Counted from the stretch's first letter, positions 53,662 to 62,954 are shown. The stretch is DNA of 64,000 bases from Lysobacter solisilvae (GCF_016613535.2 NZ_CP071518.1:2852001-2916000); one strand, 5' to 3'. Notes: generated by a model not told the origin, from the sequence alone. Translations and numbers: made by a program.

Positions 53662-55179
53662 TCAGAAGCCCGCCGCCTGCCCGGCGGAGGCCGCCCCCAG
53701 TTCGCCGGCGCCGCCTTCGCGGTCGATCCCGTACTTGCGCAGCTTTTCCACCAGCGTCGTGCGGCGCAGGCCCAGCAGCGGTGCGGCGTGCGCGACGACC
53801 CCCTGGGTCTGCGACAGCGCGGCGCGGATCAGTTCCAGTTCGATGCCGGCCATGTGGCCGCGCAGGTCGATCCCCTGCGGCGGCAGGGTGGCGTTGGGCG
53901 AGTACTTGGAGGGATCGATGGCGCTGGCGGCCTGGTGGGCCGGCAGTGCCGCGGTTACGCCCACGACCGGCTGGGGCAGGGCGATCTGCGTCGGTTCCGG
54001 TGGCGCGTCGAACAGGCCCATCGGCATCGACGCGCGGTAGCGCGCGGGCAGGTCGGCCGCGCGCACGACGCCGCCCGGATGCAGCACCGCCATGCGCTCG
54101 AGCAGGTTGCTCAGCTCGCGCACGTTGCCCGGCCAGCCGTAGTGCTGCAGGGCGACCACCGCATCGGCCGCGAGCGCGACCTGGCCGCGGCCGGCGCCGG
54201 CCAGCTGGCGGGTGATGGCGTCGATCAGGTCCGGCAGGTCGGCGGTGCGCTCGCGCAGGGCGGGCATTTCGATCGGAAAGACGTTGAGGCGGTAGAACAG
54301 GTCTTCGCGGAAGTGGCCTTCGCTGATGCGCTCTTCCAGGTTGCGGTGCGTGGCGGCGATGACGCGCACGTCGCAGCGGATGGTCTGGGTGCCGCCCACG
54401 CGCTCGAAGCAGCGTTCCTGCAGCACGCGCAGCAGCTTGACCTGCATCGGCAGGCTCATGTCGCCGATCTCGTCTAGCAGCAGCGTGCCGCCCTCGGCCA
54501 TCTCGAAGCGGCCCTTGCGCTGGGTCAGCGCGCCGGTGAAGGCCCCCTTCTCGTGGCCGAACAGCTCGCTTTCCAGCAGGTCCGGCGGGATCGCGCCGCA
54601 GTTGATGGCGACGAATGGCCGCTCGCAGCGCGAGGAGCGCGCGTGGATGGACCGCGCGGCCACTTCCTTGCCGGTGCCCGACTCGCCCAGGATCAGCACG
54701 GTGGTGTCGTGCGGGGCGACCTGGTCGATCATGCGGTTGAGCAGCAGCACTTCGCCGCTGCGCCCGGTCGGCCCGATCTGCGGGATCTCGCGGCGCACGT
54801 CGTCGTCCAGGCGCTTGAGGCTGGCGCGGCGCAGGTGGTCCTGCAGTTGCGCGCGGCGGATCGGGTAGGCCAGCGGCCACACGCTCTGCGGGTGCAGGCA
54901 CGGGCGCCAGGTCGCGTCGGCCGGCAGGCCGGGCAGCTCCATCACCGGCGGATGCAGGGATTCGCGGGCCAGCCATTGGCTGAAGGCCTGCCAGCCCGCG
55001 CCGTCGCCGATGTCGCCGACGATCACCGCCATCCAGTCGCTGCCGCGCGCACGCGTCAGGTCCAGGTCCGCGGCGTCGGCGGCGATGCGCGGGGTGAAGT
55101 CCATGAACTCGAGCAGGTTCGCCACGTGTTCGGCGCGCTTCATGTCCTGGTCGACGATCAGGATGCGGGACTCGCTCAT
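53662..55179 (-). CDS. fleQ: Sigma-54-dependent flagellar master regulator (FleQ/FlrA type)
   Basis: A 505-residue activator. The N-terminal receiver-like domain (1-125) lacks a proper acidic pocket. The AAA+ domain has Walker A GESGTGKE (near 163), the sigma-54 contact loop GAFTGA (near 212), Walker B LLLDEIGDM and an arginine finger region. The C-terminal Fis-type helix-turn-helix (TQGVVAHAAPLLGLRRTTLVEKLR) closely follows FleQ. It should open the sigma-54 promoters of fliE and fliL and may respond to c-di-GMP and FlhG, as FleQ does. The ATG overlaps the stop of the receiver gene (ATGA). Confidence 0.92.
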   Translation of the reverse strand: MSESRILIVDQDMKRAEHVANLLEFMDFTPRIAADAADLDLTRARGSDWMAVIVGDIGDGAGWQAFSQWLARESLHPPVMELPGLPADATWRPCLHPQSVWPLAYPIRRAQLQDHLRRASLKRLDDDVRREIPQIGPTGRSGEVLLLNRMIDQVAPHDTTVLILGESGTGKEVAARSIHARSSRCERPFVAINCGAIPPDLLESELFGHEKGAFTGALTQRKGRFEMAEGGTLLLDEIGDMSLPMQVKLLRVLQERCFERVGGTQTIRCDVRVIAATHRNLEERISEGHFREDLFYRLNVFPIEMPALRERTADLPDLIDAITRQLAGAGRGQVALAADAVVALQHYGWPGNVRELSNLLERMAVLHPGGVVRAADLPARYRASMPMGLFDAPPEPTQIALPQPVVGVTAALPAHQAASAIDPSKYSPNATLPPQGIDLRGHMAGIELELIRAALSQTQGVVAHAAPLLGLRRTTLVEKLRKYGIDREGGAGELGAASAGQAAGF

Positions 55180-55556
55180 GCCTTGTTCTCCTGCGCCAGC
55201 TTCTCGAGCATCGGCAGCACGTCGTGGATGTAGGAAAGCTTGCTTACGAAACCGTCGGCGCCGGCGCGCAGCGCATGGGCGCGGTGCTCGCTGTCGTCGA
55301 AATGGCTGGCGATCACGATGAAGGGCGGCAGGTCCTGCGCCTTGATCAGCCGGGTAGCCTGCAGGCCGCCCATCTCGGGCATCGCCAGGTCCATCAGCAC
55401 GACGTCCGGGCACAGCGTCTCGCACTGCGCGATCGCCTCGATCCCGTTGGAGGCGGTGCCCACGACCTCCACCCAGTCCAGGCGGCGCAGGTGCCGCATG
55501 GCGGCGGAGATGAAGCCGGCGTGGTCATCGACCAGCAGTAGTTTGAGTTGGCGCAT
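55176..55556 (-). CDS. Single-domain response regulator between rpoN2 and fleQ
   Basis: A 126-residue receiver: LLLVDDHAGF acidic pair, acceptor Asp in VLMDLAMPEMGG and Lys in FVSKLSY. There is no output domain. It is overlapped by fleQ (ATGA) and follows rpoN2 by ten bases, so it is expressed with the flagellar regulators and may modulate them. ATG 55556 has GAGG nine bases upstream. The kinase is unknown. Confidence 0.85.
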   Translation of the reverse strand: MRQLKLLLVDDHAGFISAAMRHLRRLDWVEVVGTASNGIEAIAQCETLCPDVVLMDLAMPEMGGLQATRLIKAQDLPPFIVIASHFDDSEHRAHALRAGADGFVSKLSYIHDVLPMLEKLAQENKA

Positions 55557-55566
55557 GGGAAGGGCC

Positions 55567-56961
55567 TCAGGCACGGGCGAGGGCGCGCTGGCGCGCGCGG
55601 ACCGGACCGATGGACAGCTGGTCGCGGTACTTGGCGACGGTGCGCCGGGCGATACGGATGCCCTGGCGGGCGAGCAGGCCGGCGATGACGTCGTCGGCGA
55701 GGGGGGCGTGCACGGGTTCGGCGTCGATCAGGCGCTTGACCATCGCGCGCACGGCCACGCCGCCGATCTCCGCGCCTTCCAGGCGCACCGCGAACAGGCG
55801 CTTGAGTTCGAACGTGCCACGCGGGGTCTGCAGGTACTTGCCGTTGACGATCCGCGATACGGTGGATTCGTGCATTTCGATGGCCTCGGCCACTTCACGC
55901 AGGGTCAGCGGCGCGATGGCCTCGTCGCCGCGTTCCAGGAAGCCGCGCTGCCGTTCGACCAGCACCTGGGTGGTGCGCAGCAGGGTGTCGTTGCGCATCG
56001 CCAGGCCGCGGACCAGCCAGCGGGCTTCGTCCAGCATGCCCTTGAGCACGGCATGGTCGCCACTGGCCCCGGACAGGGCGCGCTCGCAGTGCGGGGCGAT
56101 CCGCACGCGCGGCGTGGTGCGGCTGTTCAGCGCGACGCGCCAGCTGCCGCCGGCATGCCATGCCACCACGTCCGGCACGATGTGGCCGTCGCGCTCCTGC
56201 GCCGGTGCTTCCACCGGATGCGCGCGCAGGGCCAGGATCAGCGCCACGGCGGCGCGCACATGGGTCGCATCGACGCCCAGTTCGGCGGCGAGCGCGGCTT
56301 CGTCGTGGGCCGCCAGCAGCGCCAGGTGGTGCACCAGGATGCGCTGGGCGAGCGTGCGCAGCGGGCCGTCGGGTTGCGTCATCAGCTGGGCGTGCAGGCA
56401 CTCGCCCACATCGGCGGCAGCCATGCCCGGCCAGTCGCCGTGCAGCAGCCGCTGGCGGACGAGCTCCAGTTCCCGGGCAGGACGCGACAGCTCGGCCGCG
56501 CCCTGCGCGAGCAGGTCCTGGAGTGGGCTCTCGCCATCGGGCAGTTCGAGATAGCCGCGGTCGTCGCACCGGTCCAGCCACCAGGCGGCCATCGCCAGTT
56601 CGCAAGGGCGCCAGGTCAGCGCCAGTTGGTCCAGCAGGCGCACGCGCGGATCGCTCGAGCCTTCGTCGGCGATGCGGGCGGTGGCGTCATCGGTTTCGCC
56701 GGTGGCATGGCCCCCGGAGAGGAAGGCGGGATCGGGCAGCTCGTCCCAGGCGGCCATTTCCAGCGCGGCCTCGTCGGCTCCGCCGGCGTCTTCGGCCTCG
56801 TCTGCGACCTCCTCCTGCTCGAGCAGGGGATTGCGCGCCAGGGTCTGCTGCAGTTCCAGCTCCAGCTGCTGCGCATTCAGCTGCAGCAGCCGGATCTGCT
56901 GGAGCAGCTGCGGCGTCAGGTTGACGGCCTGGACAAGATTGGTGCGGATGCTGGTCTTCAC
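55567..56961 (-). CDS. rpoN: RNA polymerase sigma-54 factor (RpoN2 type)
   Basis: A 464-residue sigma-54. The N-terminal glutamine/leucine-rich activator region (QLLQQIRLLQLNAQQLELELQ) is followed by an acidic stretch, the core-binding domain, a helix-turn-helix (LREVAEAIEMHESTVSRIV) and the RpoN box ARRTVAKYRDQL near the C-terminus, which reads the -24 element. In Xanthomonas a second rpoN lies at this position in the flagellar cluster and controls flagellar genes; I infer the same here. It is shorter than typical RpoN1. Promoters of this type occur at 46566-46581 and 53602-53617. Confidence 0.95.
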   Translation of the reverse strand: MKTSIRTNLVQAVNLTPQLLQQIRLLQLNAQQLELELQQTLARNPLLEQEEVADEAEDAGGADEAALEMAAWDELPDPAFLSGGHATGETDDATARIADEGSSDPRVRLLDQLALTWRPCELAMAAWWLDRCDDRGYLELPDGESPLQDLLAQGAAELSRPARELELVRQRLLHGDWPGMAAADVGECLHAQLMTQPDGPLRTLAQRILVHHLALLAAHDEAALAAELGVDATHVRAAVALILALRAHPVEAPAQERDGHIVPDVVAWHAGGSWRVALNSRTTPRVRIAPHCERALSGASGDHAVLKGMLDEARWLVRGLAMRNDTLLRTTQVLVERQRGFLERGDEAIAPLTLREVAEAIEMHESTVSRIVNGKYLQTPRGTFELKRLFAVRLEGAEIGGVAVRAMVKRLIDAEPVHAPLADDVIAGLLARQGIRIARRTVAKYRDQLSIGPVRARQRALARA

Positions 56962-57048
56962 ATGTCCCCCTGATCAGCGTGCCGATCGCGTTGGGGAATC
57001 GTGAACTTTGCGTGACGGCTATCTAATCGGGGCAAACCCGGGGTGGAC

Positions 57049-57063
57049 TAGGGGTTTTCCCTA
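57049..57063. promoter_or_regulatory. Dyad upstream of rpoN2
   Basis: TAGGG and CCCTA flank a five-base GTTTT spacer 88 bases before rpoN2. It could be an operator or a small hairpin. No promoter elements are convincing in the 204-base gap 56962-57165, which otherwise holds nothing I recognise. Confidence 0.35.
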
Positions 57064-57165
57064 CACGCTGTCGTAATACTGACGCGGTTTGTCGCACCCG
57101 GCCCCGGCACGTCCGGAAGCGGCAGTAGGTTTGTGTTGGGATTCAGCAAAGTAAGCGGCCGTGCT

Positions 57166-57795
57166 TCAACGCCGGTCGTGCAGGCGCATGGCCACGCGCA
57201 GCAGCTCGACGGAATTCCGGCAGCCCAGCACTTCCATCATCCGCGACCGGTGCGTTTCCACCGTCTTCACGCTCAGCCCAAGATCGCCGGCGATCTGCTT
57301 GGTCGTGCGGCCGGCGCCCAGCGCTTCCAGGATCTCGCGCTGGCGCTTGGACAGTCGGTCGACGTCCCCATGCAGCGAACGTGCCTGGGGTTGCGCCTGG
57401 GGCGCGAACACCTGCGGGCTGAGGAAGGTGCGCCCGGCCGCTGCCGCACGGATCGCAACCTCCAGTTCCGCCGGCGCGGCTTCCTTGACCACGAAGCCGC
57501 TGGCGCCGCGCTGCAGTGCCTCGCGCACGTGCACGGAGTCGTCGTGCATCGACATGATCACCACTGCGATTTCCGGTCGCGCCACGCGCAGTTCGGCAAG
57601 TGCGTCGAAGCCGCTGCGGCCCGGCATGGTGACGTCCATCAGGATGACGTCGGGCAGTTCCTGCTTGGCGCGCAGCACGGCCTCGTCGGCGTTGCTGGCG
57701 TCGGCGACGACCTCGATCCCGTCAAAGGAATCCACGAGCCGCCGCAGGCCCGCCCGGACGAGCGTGTGGTCATCGCAGATCAGAACTCGCACCAT
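57166..57795 (-). CDS. NarL/LuxR-family response regulator
   Basis: A 209-residue regulator: receiver domain with ICDDHTLVRAGL, acceptor Asp in ILMDVTMPGRSG, Lys in FVVKEAA, and a LuxR-type helix-turn-helix (LSKRQREILEALGAGRTTKQIAGDLGLSVKTVETHR). It should bind DNA when phosphorylated. No kinase is adjacent; the only NarX-type kinase in the window is 43 kb away. In Xanthomonadaceae a gene of this kind sits behind rpoN2 in the flagellar cluster. The ATG and Val-Arg start fit the family well. Confidence 0.9.
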   Translation of the reverse strand: MVRVLICDDHTLVRAGLRRLVDSFDGIEVVADASNADEAVLRAKQELPDVILMDVTMPGRSGFDALAELRVARPEIAVVIMSMHDDSVHVREALQRGASGFVVKEAAPAELEVAIRAAAAGRTFLSPQVFAPQAQPQARSLHGDVDRLSKRQREILEALGAGRTTKQIAGDLGLSVKTVETHRSRMMEVLGCRNSVELLRVAMRLHDRR

Positions 57796-58087
57796 GCGGA
57801 CCCCCGGTCACTCCCTGTTGCCCGCCAGCTTACGGCCGCGGGGGTATTTCCGCGTTCACGGAGTGTGGCCGTATGGGGTGGGGTGCGATCGGGTCACCGT
57901 GGCCCTGCAAGTCTGCATGCCGCATGCAGGCCTGCCATCACCCGGGCAGGTGAAGCGGATCGGACCACGGGCCTCGCCGTGCCCCGCACGTTCGTCCCGA
58001 CCGGCGCGAGCGTCCCGTTTCGGGACGCCGGCGTCCCATTCCCTGCGCGCGCGCGGGCCCACCTCCGCCCGACAGCTACCAAAATCG

Positions 58088-58353
58088 GGACGGCGGCGAG
58101 TCTTTTTTGGACGCTCGCGTCCAAATCCGGGACGCGCGCGTCCAAATTTTGCTCGTCGCCGGGCAAAAATCAGACGCGCGCGTCCAATTTCGGGACGGCG
58201 CCGTCCTGGTTCGGGACGCGAGCGTCCAAAATTTGGACGCGCGCGAGTCTTTTTCGGACGCGAGCGTCCAAAAATCAGTAGCTGGCGTCCCGTTTCGGGA
58301 CGCGCGCGTCCAGATTTCGGACGCGCACGAGTCTTTTTCGGACCCGAACGCCC
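58088..58353. repeat. 21-bp-periodic array of palindromes
   Basis: GGACGC..GCGTCC-type palindromes (14 bp) start at 58088, 58109, 58130, 58172, 58193, 58214, 58235, 58256, 58298, 58319 and 58340, all in exact 21-base register; registers 58151 and 58277 are degenerate. Spacers of about seven bases are AT-rich (AAATTT, TTTTTC, CAAAA). A further perfect copy lies at 58023-58036, out of register by two bases. It lies in the 680-base gap 57796-58475 between the NarL-type gene and the PilZ gene. The rest of the gap has a CTGCATG/CATGCAG inverted repeat at 57913-57929 and no gene I can support. Confidence 0.9.
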
Positions 58354-58475
58354 AGGAGCAGGAGATCGCGAATGCAATCCGGACCATGGCCGGATTGCCG
58401 GGGGTCGGGCATGGGGGACGCCGCGGGCGGCGCTCATCGACGCCGGGTTTCGGCGATGGCCGGCACGCGCGGCGC

Positions 58476-59060
58476 TCAGCGACGCCGCGTTTCGGCGATG
58501 GCCCGACGGTGGATGCGGAACAGGTGCCGTTCCAGGGCCGCTTCCAGTGCGGGAGGCAGGCTGTCGAAGCGCAGCCAGAGCTGCCAGAGGCCGTCCACCA
58601 GCTCGCAGGCGAGCACCCGCACGGGCAGGACCAGCGTCGAGGGCAGCCAGTCCACGGGCTGCACGCGCAGGGTTCCGACGCTGCCCGCGGGAACGGGGGT
58701 GTCCACGCGCAGGCAGGCGCCGCGGGCGGACCAGCGCAGCGGGAGCAGGGCGAGGGTGTCCTGGGCAGGCACGAGGCCGGCGACGAGCGAGGTCAGCAGG
58801 TCGAGCTTGGCTTCGAGCCGGTGCATGGTGTTGTCCGAGCCCGGCTCGGGCTCCTCGGAGCGCAGGCCGTCTTCGACGATGGCCAGCGCCCGCAGCAGCG
58901 CTTCGCCATTGGCGGCATCCACGCGCAGGCGCGCGCCGCTCGTGCTGCCGGTAAGGAACGCGGCGGGGCGCACTTCGTCGCACGCCAGGGCGTCGCCGAA
59001 CAGGGCCTCGTGCGCCGCGGCCTGCGATGCAGTGGGGGCGCTGCCGACCAGGATGCTCAC
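58476..59060 (-). CDS. PilZ-domain protein
   Basis: A 194-residue protein. The C-terminal part has a PilZ-like barrel (RWSARGACLRVDTPVPAG, VQPVDWLPSTLVLPVRVL, LWLRFDSLPPALEAALERHLFRIHRRAI). In c-di-GMP binders the motif is RxxxR plus DxSxxG; here S and G are kept in RWSARG but the Asp is Arg, and no clear RxxxR precedes it, so binding may be lost. The GTG start at 59060 overlaps the fliT stop (GTGA). It probably belongs to the fliD-fliS-fliT transcript and may affect the motor as YcgR does. Confidence 0.75.
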   Translation of the reverse strand: MSILVGSAPTASQAAAHEALFGDALACDEVRPAAFLTGSTSGARLRVDAANGEALLRALAIVEDGLRSEEPEPGSDNTMHRLEAKLDLLTSLVAGLVPAQDTLALLPLRWSARGACLRVDTPVPAGSVGTLRVQPVDWLPSTLVLPVRVLACELVDGLWQLWLRFDSLPPALEAALERHLFRIHRRAIAETRRR

Positions 59061-59368
59061 GCCAGTTCCCGCAGCCAGGCCCGGGCGCCGCGGTGATCGG
59101 CGTTGAGACGTTCCAGCGCGGTGGAAATCTGGCCGCGCGCGGACTGCAGTTCGCCCAGCAATGCACGCTGGGCCAGCAGCAGTTCCAGCCAGGGGCCGCG
59201 GTCGCAGGTGGCCCAGTCGACCTTGCGCAAGGCGTAGGCCAGCTCGTGCTGGTGCATGGCCAGCAGCTCGGCGGCCTGGGTCCACTCGCCGCTGTCGATC
59301 GCGTGACGGATCTTGTCGGCCGGCAGGTTGGGGACGGTGTTGCGGGCGACGTTCAAGGCAGCTTCCAT
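59057..59368 (-). CDS. fliT: FliT-like flagellar chaperone
   Basis: A 103-residue helical protein (VARNTVPNLPADKIRHAIDSGEW; LLAQRALLGELQSARGQIS). Weak similarity and small size fit FliT, the chaperone of FliD; position after fliS supports it. It is coupled to the PilZ gene by a GTGA overlap and lies eight bases after fliS. The identification rests mainly on context. Confidence 0.65.
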   Translation of the reverse strand: MEAALNVARNTVPNLPADKIRHAIDSGEWTQAAELLAMHQHELAYALRKVDWATCDRGPWLELLLAQRALLGELQSARGQISTALERLNADHRGARAWLRELA

Positions 59369-59376
59369 GGACGTGC

Positions 59377-59766
59377 TCAGGCCGGGTCGGGCGCGATCGC
59401 GCGCCAGGCGGACTCGATGTCGCCGAGCAGGTCGTCGACCTCGCGCAGCGGACCGGCGTCGTTGTCCAGGTTGGCCGACAGCAGGCGGCGCTGGGCGTAG
59501 TCGTACAGGGCCTGCAGTCCGCTGGCGATCTCGCCGCCGGCGTCGAGGTTCAGCGCGCCGTTGAGGCCGCCGATGATCGCGCTGGCGTCGGTGATGGCCT
59601 GCGCCTTGCGCGGCAGGTCGCCGCGGTCCAGGCAGGCGATGGCCAGGCGCGCGCGTTCCCGGGCGCCGGCCAGCATGAGGCTGACCAGCTGGTGCGGGTT
59701 GGCATCCAGCACGGCGCTGGACACGCTGGTCTGCCGGTACTGGTTGGCTAGGTGGCGGGCGTGCAT
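59377..59766 (-). CDS. fliS: Flagellin export chaperone FliS
   Basis: A 129-residue four-helix chaperone that binds the flagellin C-terminus before export. YRQTSVSSAVLDANPHQLVSLMLAGARERARLA is the family signature; the last helices include LQALYDYAQRRLLSANL. Seven bases separate it from fliD. Confidence 0.94.
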   Translation of the reverse strand: MHARHLANQYRQTSVSSAVLDANPHQLVSLMLAGARERARLAIACLDRGDLPRKAQAITDASAIIGGLNGALNLDAGGEIASGLQALYDYAQRRLLSANLDNDAGPLREVDDLLGDIESAWRAIAPDPA

Positions 59767-59773
59767 CGGAACC

Positions 59774-61117
59774 TCACAGACTGCTGAGCTGTTGTGAAAG
59801 GAAATTGCTGGTGTTCTGCAGCTTGGTGACCATCGCGTCCAGGGCGGTGAACTGGGCGCGGTAGCGCGCCTCCACCTGGGTCATGCGGAAGTCGAGTGCG
59901 TCGCGCTGTTTCTGCAGCGATCTGGTGCGGTTTTCCAGGCCGTCGCTGCGGCTGTCGATCATGCCGCCGTCGTCGAGCAGCCGATCCAGGGCCGCGTCCA
60001 GGCGGAACGCCATCGTGCCGTCGCCGCTGCCGAACAGGCGGGCGGCCACGCCCGGGTCCTTGGCCACCGCGGCATCGAAGGTGGCCTCGTCGAGCTTGAG
60101 GGTGCCGTCCTTGTTGATCGTGATGCCGAGCGACTTGAGGTCGGTGATGTTGTCGCTGACGATGTCGCGCAGCTCGCGGCTGGCGCCGCGGACCATGGCG
60201 TCGCCATTGAGCGCGGCCGCCACCTGGGTGCTGGTGTTGTAGGCGGTGGTGGTGCCGATCGCACCCATCGCGCCGTTGTAGGCGTTGACGAAGGACTTGG
60301 CGGAGGACCGCTGCGCGGACGGATCGCTGGCGATCTTCAGCTCGCGCGTGGTGCCGGGCTCGGCCTTGGTGAGCGTCAGGCTGACGCCGCCGATCAGGTC
60401 GGTCAACGTGTTGCTGGAACTGGTCCGCTCGATGCCGTCGACCTTCACGATCGCGTCGGTCGCCGGTGCGGCCACCGTCATCTGCGTGGCCGCGGGCGGC
60501 TGGTAGGCCAGCGCCGACAGCCCGCCATCGCCGCCGCTGGCGGCGATCTTCAGCGCGCCGGCGGAACCAGAATCCACGGCGTTGAGCACCAGGTGCGCGC
60601 CGTCGTCACCGGTGACGATGCTGGCGGTGACCGTCTTGCCGCCGGCCGTGGCATTGATGGCATCGCGGATGCCGGCCAGCGTGTTCTTGCCGGCGCCGAT
60701 CTCGACGCTCAGCGTGGTCTCGCCAGCGGTCAGCGTCAGCGTGCCGGTGCCCACGACGGTGTCCGCCTTCGCGAACGCCCCCGAAGCCACGCGCTGCGAC
60801 GAAGCCAGTGCGCGAACCTCGACCTGGAACTGTCCGACCGCCGAGCCCGCGGTCGCGGTGGCGGTGAAGTTGTTGTCTGCAGGCAGGGTGACCTTGCGGG
60901 CCTGTGCGGCGTCCTTGGAGGACAGCGCGGCCACGGCCGTGCGCAGGCTGGAGAACGAACTGCGCAGGGTGCCGATCGCCGAGATCTGCGCCTGCAGCTG
61001 GCGACTGGTGCGGTCATGGCGCGCGTCGGTCGGCGCGCGATCGGCCGAGACCAGCTGCTGGACGATCGTGGCGACGTCCAGGCCGCTGCCGATGCCGCCG
61101 CTGCTTATGCCGGCCAT
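59774..61117 (-). CDS. fliD: Flagellar filament cap protein FliD
   Basis: A 447-residue cap protein. The N-terminus MAGISSGGIGSGLDVATIVQQLVSADRAP is conserved, as are ALASSQRVASGAFA and the C-terminal heptad region (LQKQRDALDFRMTQVEARYRAQFTALD). The cap folds incoming flagellin subunits at the filament tip. A flaG gene, often between fliC and fliD, is missing. Confidence 0.96.
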   Translation of the reverse strand: MAGISSGGIGSGLDVATIVQQLVSADRAPTDARHDRTSRQLQAQISAIGTLRSSFSSLRTAVAALSSKDAAQARKVTLPADNNFTATATAGSAVGQFQVEVRALASSQRVASGAFAKADTVVGTGTLTLTAGETTLSVEIGAGKNTLAGIRDAINATAGGKTVTASIVTGDDGAHLVLNAVDSGSAGALKIAASGGDGGLSALAYQPPAATQMTVAAPATDAIVKVDGIERTSSSNTLTDLIGGVSLTLTKAEPGTTRELKIASDPSAQRSSAKSFVNAYNGAMGAIGTTTAYNTSTQVAAALNGDAMVRGASRELRDIVSDNITDLKSLGITINKDGTLKLDEATFDAAVAKDPGVAARLFGSGDGTMAFRLDAALDRLLDDGGMIDSRSDGLENRTRSLQKQRDALDFRMTQVEARYRAQFTALDAMVTKLQNTSNFLSQQLSSL

Positions 61118-61312
61118 GAGGACACCCGGTCAGAAAAAAGTCCCGCCCAGGCGGCCGCGAAGGACTCGATCGACGGGCGTGGAGCGGGTCGGTCGGAGCG
61201 CATGGCGGGGGCCTCGGCGGGAGGGATGGAAATGCGTGTTGCCAATTGCGTGCTGCGAAGTTGGAGCCAATCGCGTGCGATCTGAAAAGCGTCTTGCGTG
61301 CCGCGGAAAACC

Positions 61313-61340
61313 ACCGGGCGCGGGAAACCCCGCGCCCGGC
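61313..61340 (-). terminator. Terminator after the flagellin gene
   Basis: CCGGGCGCGGG and its complement form an 11- to 12-bp stem with a short A-rich loop ten bases after the fliC stop; the minus strand continues TGGTTTTCC. A strong terminator between fliC and fliD fits high flagellin expression. The 232-base gap 61118-61349 shows no gene. Confidence 0.8.
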
Positions 61341-61349
61341 GTGGAGCGC

Positions 61350-62858
61350 TTAGCGGAGCAGGCCGAGCACGCCCTGCGGCGCCTGGTTGGCCTGGGCCAG
61401 CATCGCGGTACCGGCCTGCTGCAGGATCTGGTTGCGGGTCAGCTGGGCCGATTCCTTCGCGAAGTCGGCGTCCTGGATCCGGCTGCGGGCAGCCGACAGG
61501 TTTTCCGAGGTGGCCGACAGGTTGGCGACGACCGAGCTGAAGCGGTTCTGCACGGCACCCATGTTGGCGCGGGCGGTGTTGATCGCGCTGAGCGCACCGT
61601 CCATGGCCAGCATCGCGGCATCGGCGCCGGAAACGGTGGAGATGTCCAGCGAACCAAAGCCGGTCTGCGCGGTGCCCGGGACGACGGCGGTCGTGCCGGT
61701 GCTCAGGCCGGTCTGCTGCGTCACGGTCGTGCCGCTGCTGCCACCGATGACGATGTCGCTGTTCGAGGTCAGGCTCAGCGCGCCGCTGACGACCGAGGCG
61801 GTGACGCCCGTGGTGCCGGTCTGCGCGTTGATCGCCGTGGTCAGGTCGCTCAGGCGGGTGGTGGCATCGGCGGCCGCGCCGACGGTGATGTCGGTGCCGT
61901 TGATGGTGAACGCACCGGCGCCGACGGCCGAGAAGCTGGCCGAGACGGCCGGGGTGCCGGCGGTGACGGACACGTTGCCGCCCAGTTCGGCGCCCGCGCT
62001 GTCGGTGATGGTCACGGCGGCGCCGGTGTTGCTGAAGGACAGCGTGCCGGCGACCGAGTCGTCGATGGTCAGGCCGGTGATGCCTTCGGCATCGATGGCG
62101 GCCTTGACGTTGGCCAGCATCGCGTCCTTGCCTTCGGCGGCGGTGGTGGCCGTCGTGGTCGCAGCCACGGTCACGGTCGCGCCGTTGACGTCGATGTCGA
62201 AGGTGTCGTAGTTGAAGCCGTCGGCGTTGGTCGGGGCAGCGAAGCTGGCCGTCGACAGGGTGCCGGTGCCGTTGACGGCAGCCGAACCGCCGCCGCCGAC
62301 CGGAGCGGCGCCCGCCACGGTGGCCGGGCCGTCCACGCTCGTCCAGCTGCCCAGCGAAGCGGAGCTGGCGTTGGCGATGGCGGAGATGTTGATCGTCTCG
62401 CCCTGGTTGGCGCCGACCTGGAAGGTCTGGTTGGCGAACGAACCGTCCAGCAGCTTGACGCCGTTGAAGTTGGTGGTCGAGGACACGCGGTCGATTTCGG
62501 CCTTCAGCTGCTGGGCTTCGGCGTTCAGCGCGGCGCGGTCGGAGGCGGAGTTGGTGGCGTTGCGCGACTGGACGGCCAGCTCGCGGATGCGCTGCAGGTT
62601 GTTGCCGATCTCACCCATGGCGCCTTCGGCGGTCTGGGCCAGCGAGATGCCGTCGTTCGCGTTGCGGGCGGCCTGGTCCATGCCGCGGATCTGCGTGGTG
62701 AAGCGCTGCGAGATCGCGAGGCCGGCGGCGTCGTCCTTGGCGCTGTTGATGCGCAGGCCCGAGGACAGGCGCTGCAGGCTCGTGGCCAGTTCGCCGCCCG
62801 AAGCGGACAGGTTGCGCTGCGAGTTGAGCGACATCACGTTGGTGTTGATGACTTGCAT
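61350..62858 (-). CDS. fliC: Flagellin FliC
   Basis: A 502-residue flagellin. The conserved D0/D1 termini are [20 protein letters not shown] and the C-terminal [19 protein letters not shown] to [11 protein letters not shown]. The central 250 residues are variable, rich in Ala, Thr, Val and Gly, and form the outer surface. The start (62858) has GGAGA eight bases upstream and a sigma-28 promoter further up. Only one flagellin gene is seen in the window. Confidence 0.97.
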   Translation of the reverse strand: MQVINTNVMSLNSQRNLSASGGELATSLQRLSSGLRINSAKDDAAGLAISQRFTTQIRGMDQAARNANDGISLAQTAEGAMGEIGNNLQRIRELAVQSRNATNSASDRAALNAEAQQLKAEIDRVSSTTNFNGVKLLDGSFANQTFQVGANQGETINISAIANASSASLGSWTSVDGPATVAGAAPVGGGGSAAVNGTGTLSTASFAAPTNADGFNYDTFDIDVNGATVTVAATTTATTAAEGKDAMLANVKAAIDAEGITGLTIDDSVAGTLSFSNTGAAVTITDSAGAELGGNVSVTAGTPAVSASFSAVGAGAFTINGTDITVGAAADATTRLSDLTTAINAQTGTTGVTASVVSGALSLTSNSDIVIGGSSGTTVTQQTGLSTGTTAVVPGTAQTGFGSLDISTVSGADAAMLAMDGALSAINTARANMGAVQNRFSSVVANLSATSENLSAARSRIQDADFAKESAQLTRNQILQQAGTAMLAQANQAPQGVLGLLR

Positions 62859-62954
62859 TTTGGCGGTCTCCGAGAAGTTTGGATCCGGCGGCACGAAAGC
62901 CTGGGCCGGCTATCGCAGGGTGTTGGCTGATGGCCCGCGCCGCTGCTGTGAGGG

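Noticed and set aside
58088..58353. CRISPR array
   Set aside because: The repeated unit is a 14-bp dyad with spacers of about seven bases; CRISPR repeats and spacers are much longer, and no cas gene is near.
61288..61303. Sigma-54 promoter for fliD
   Set aside because: The -24 half CGGCACG fits and GG-N10-GC spacing is kept, but the -12 half reads ACGC rather than TTGC and it lies over 170 bases upstream.
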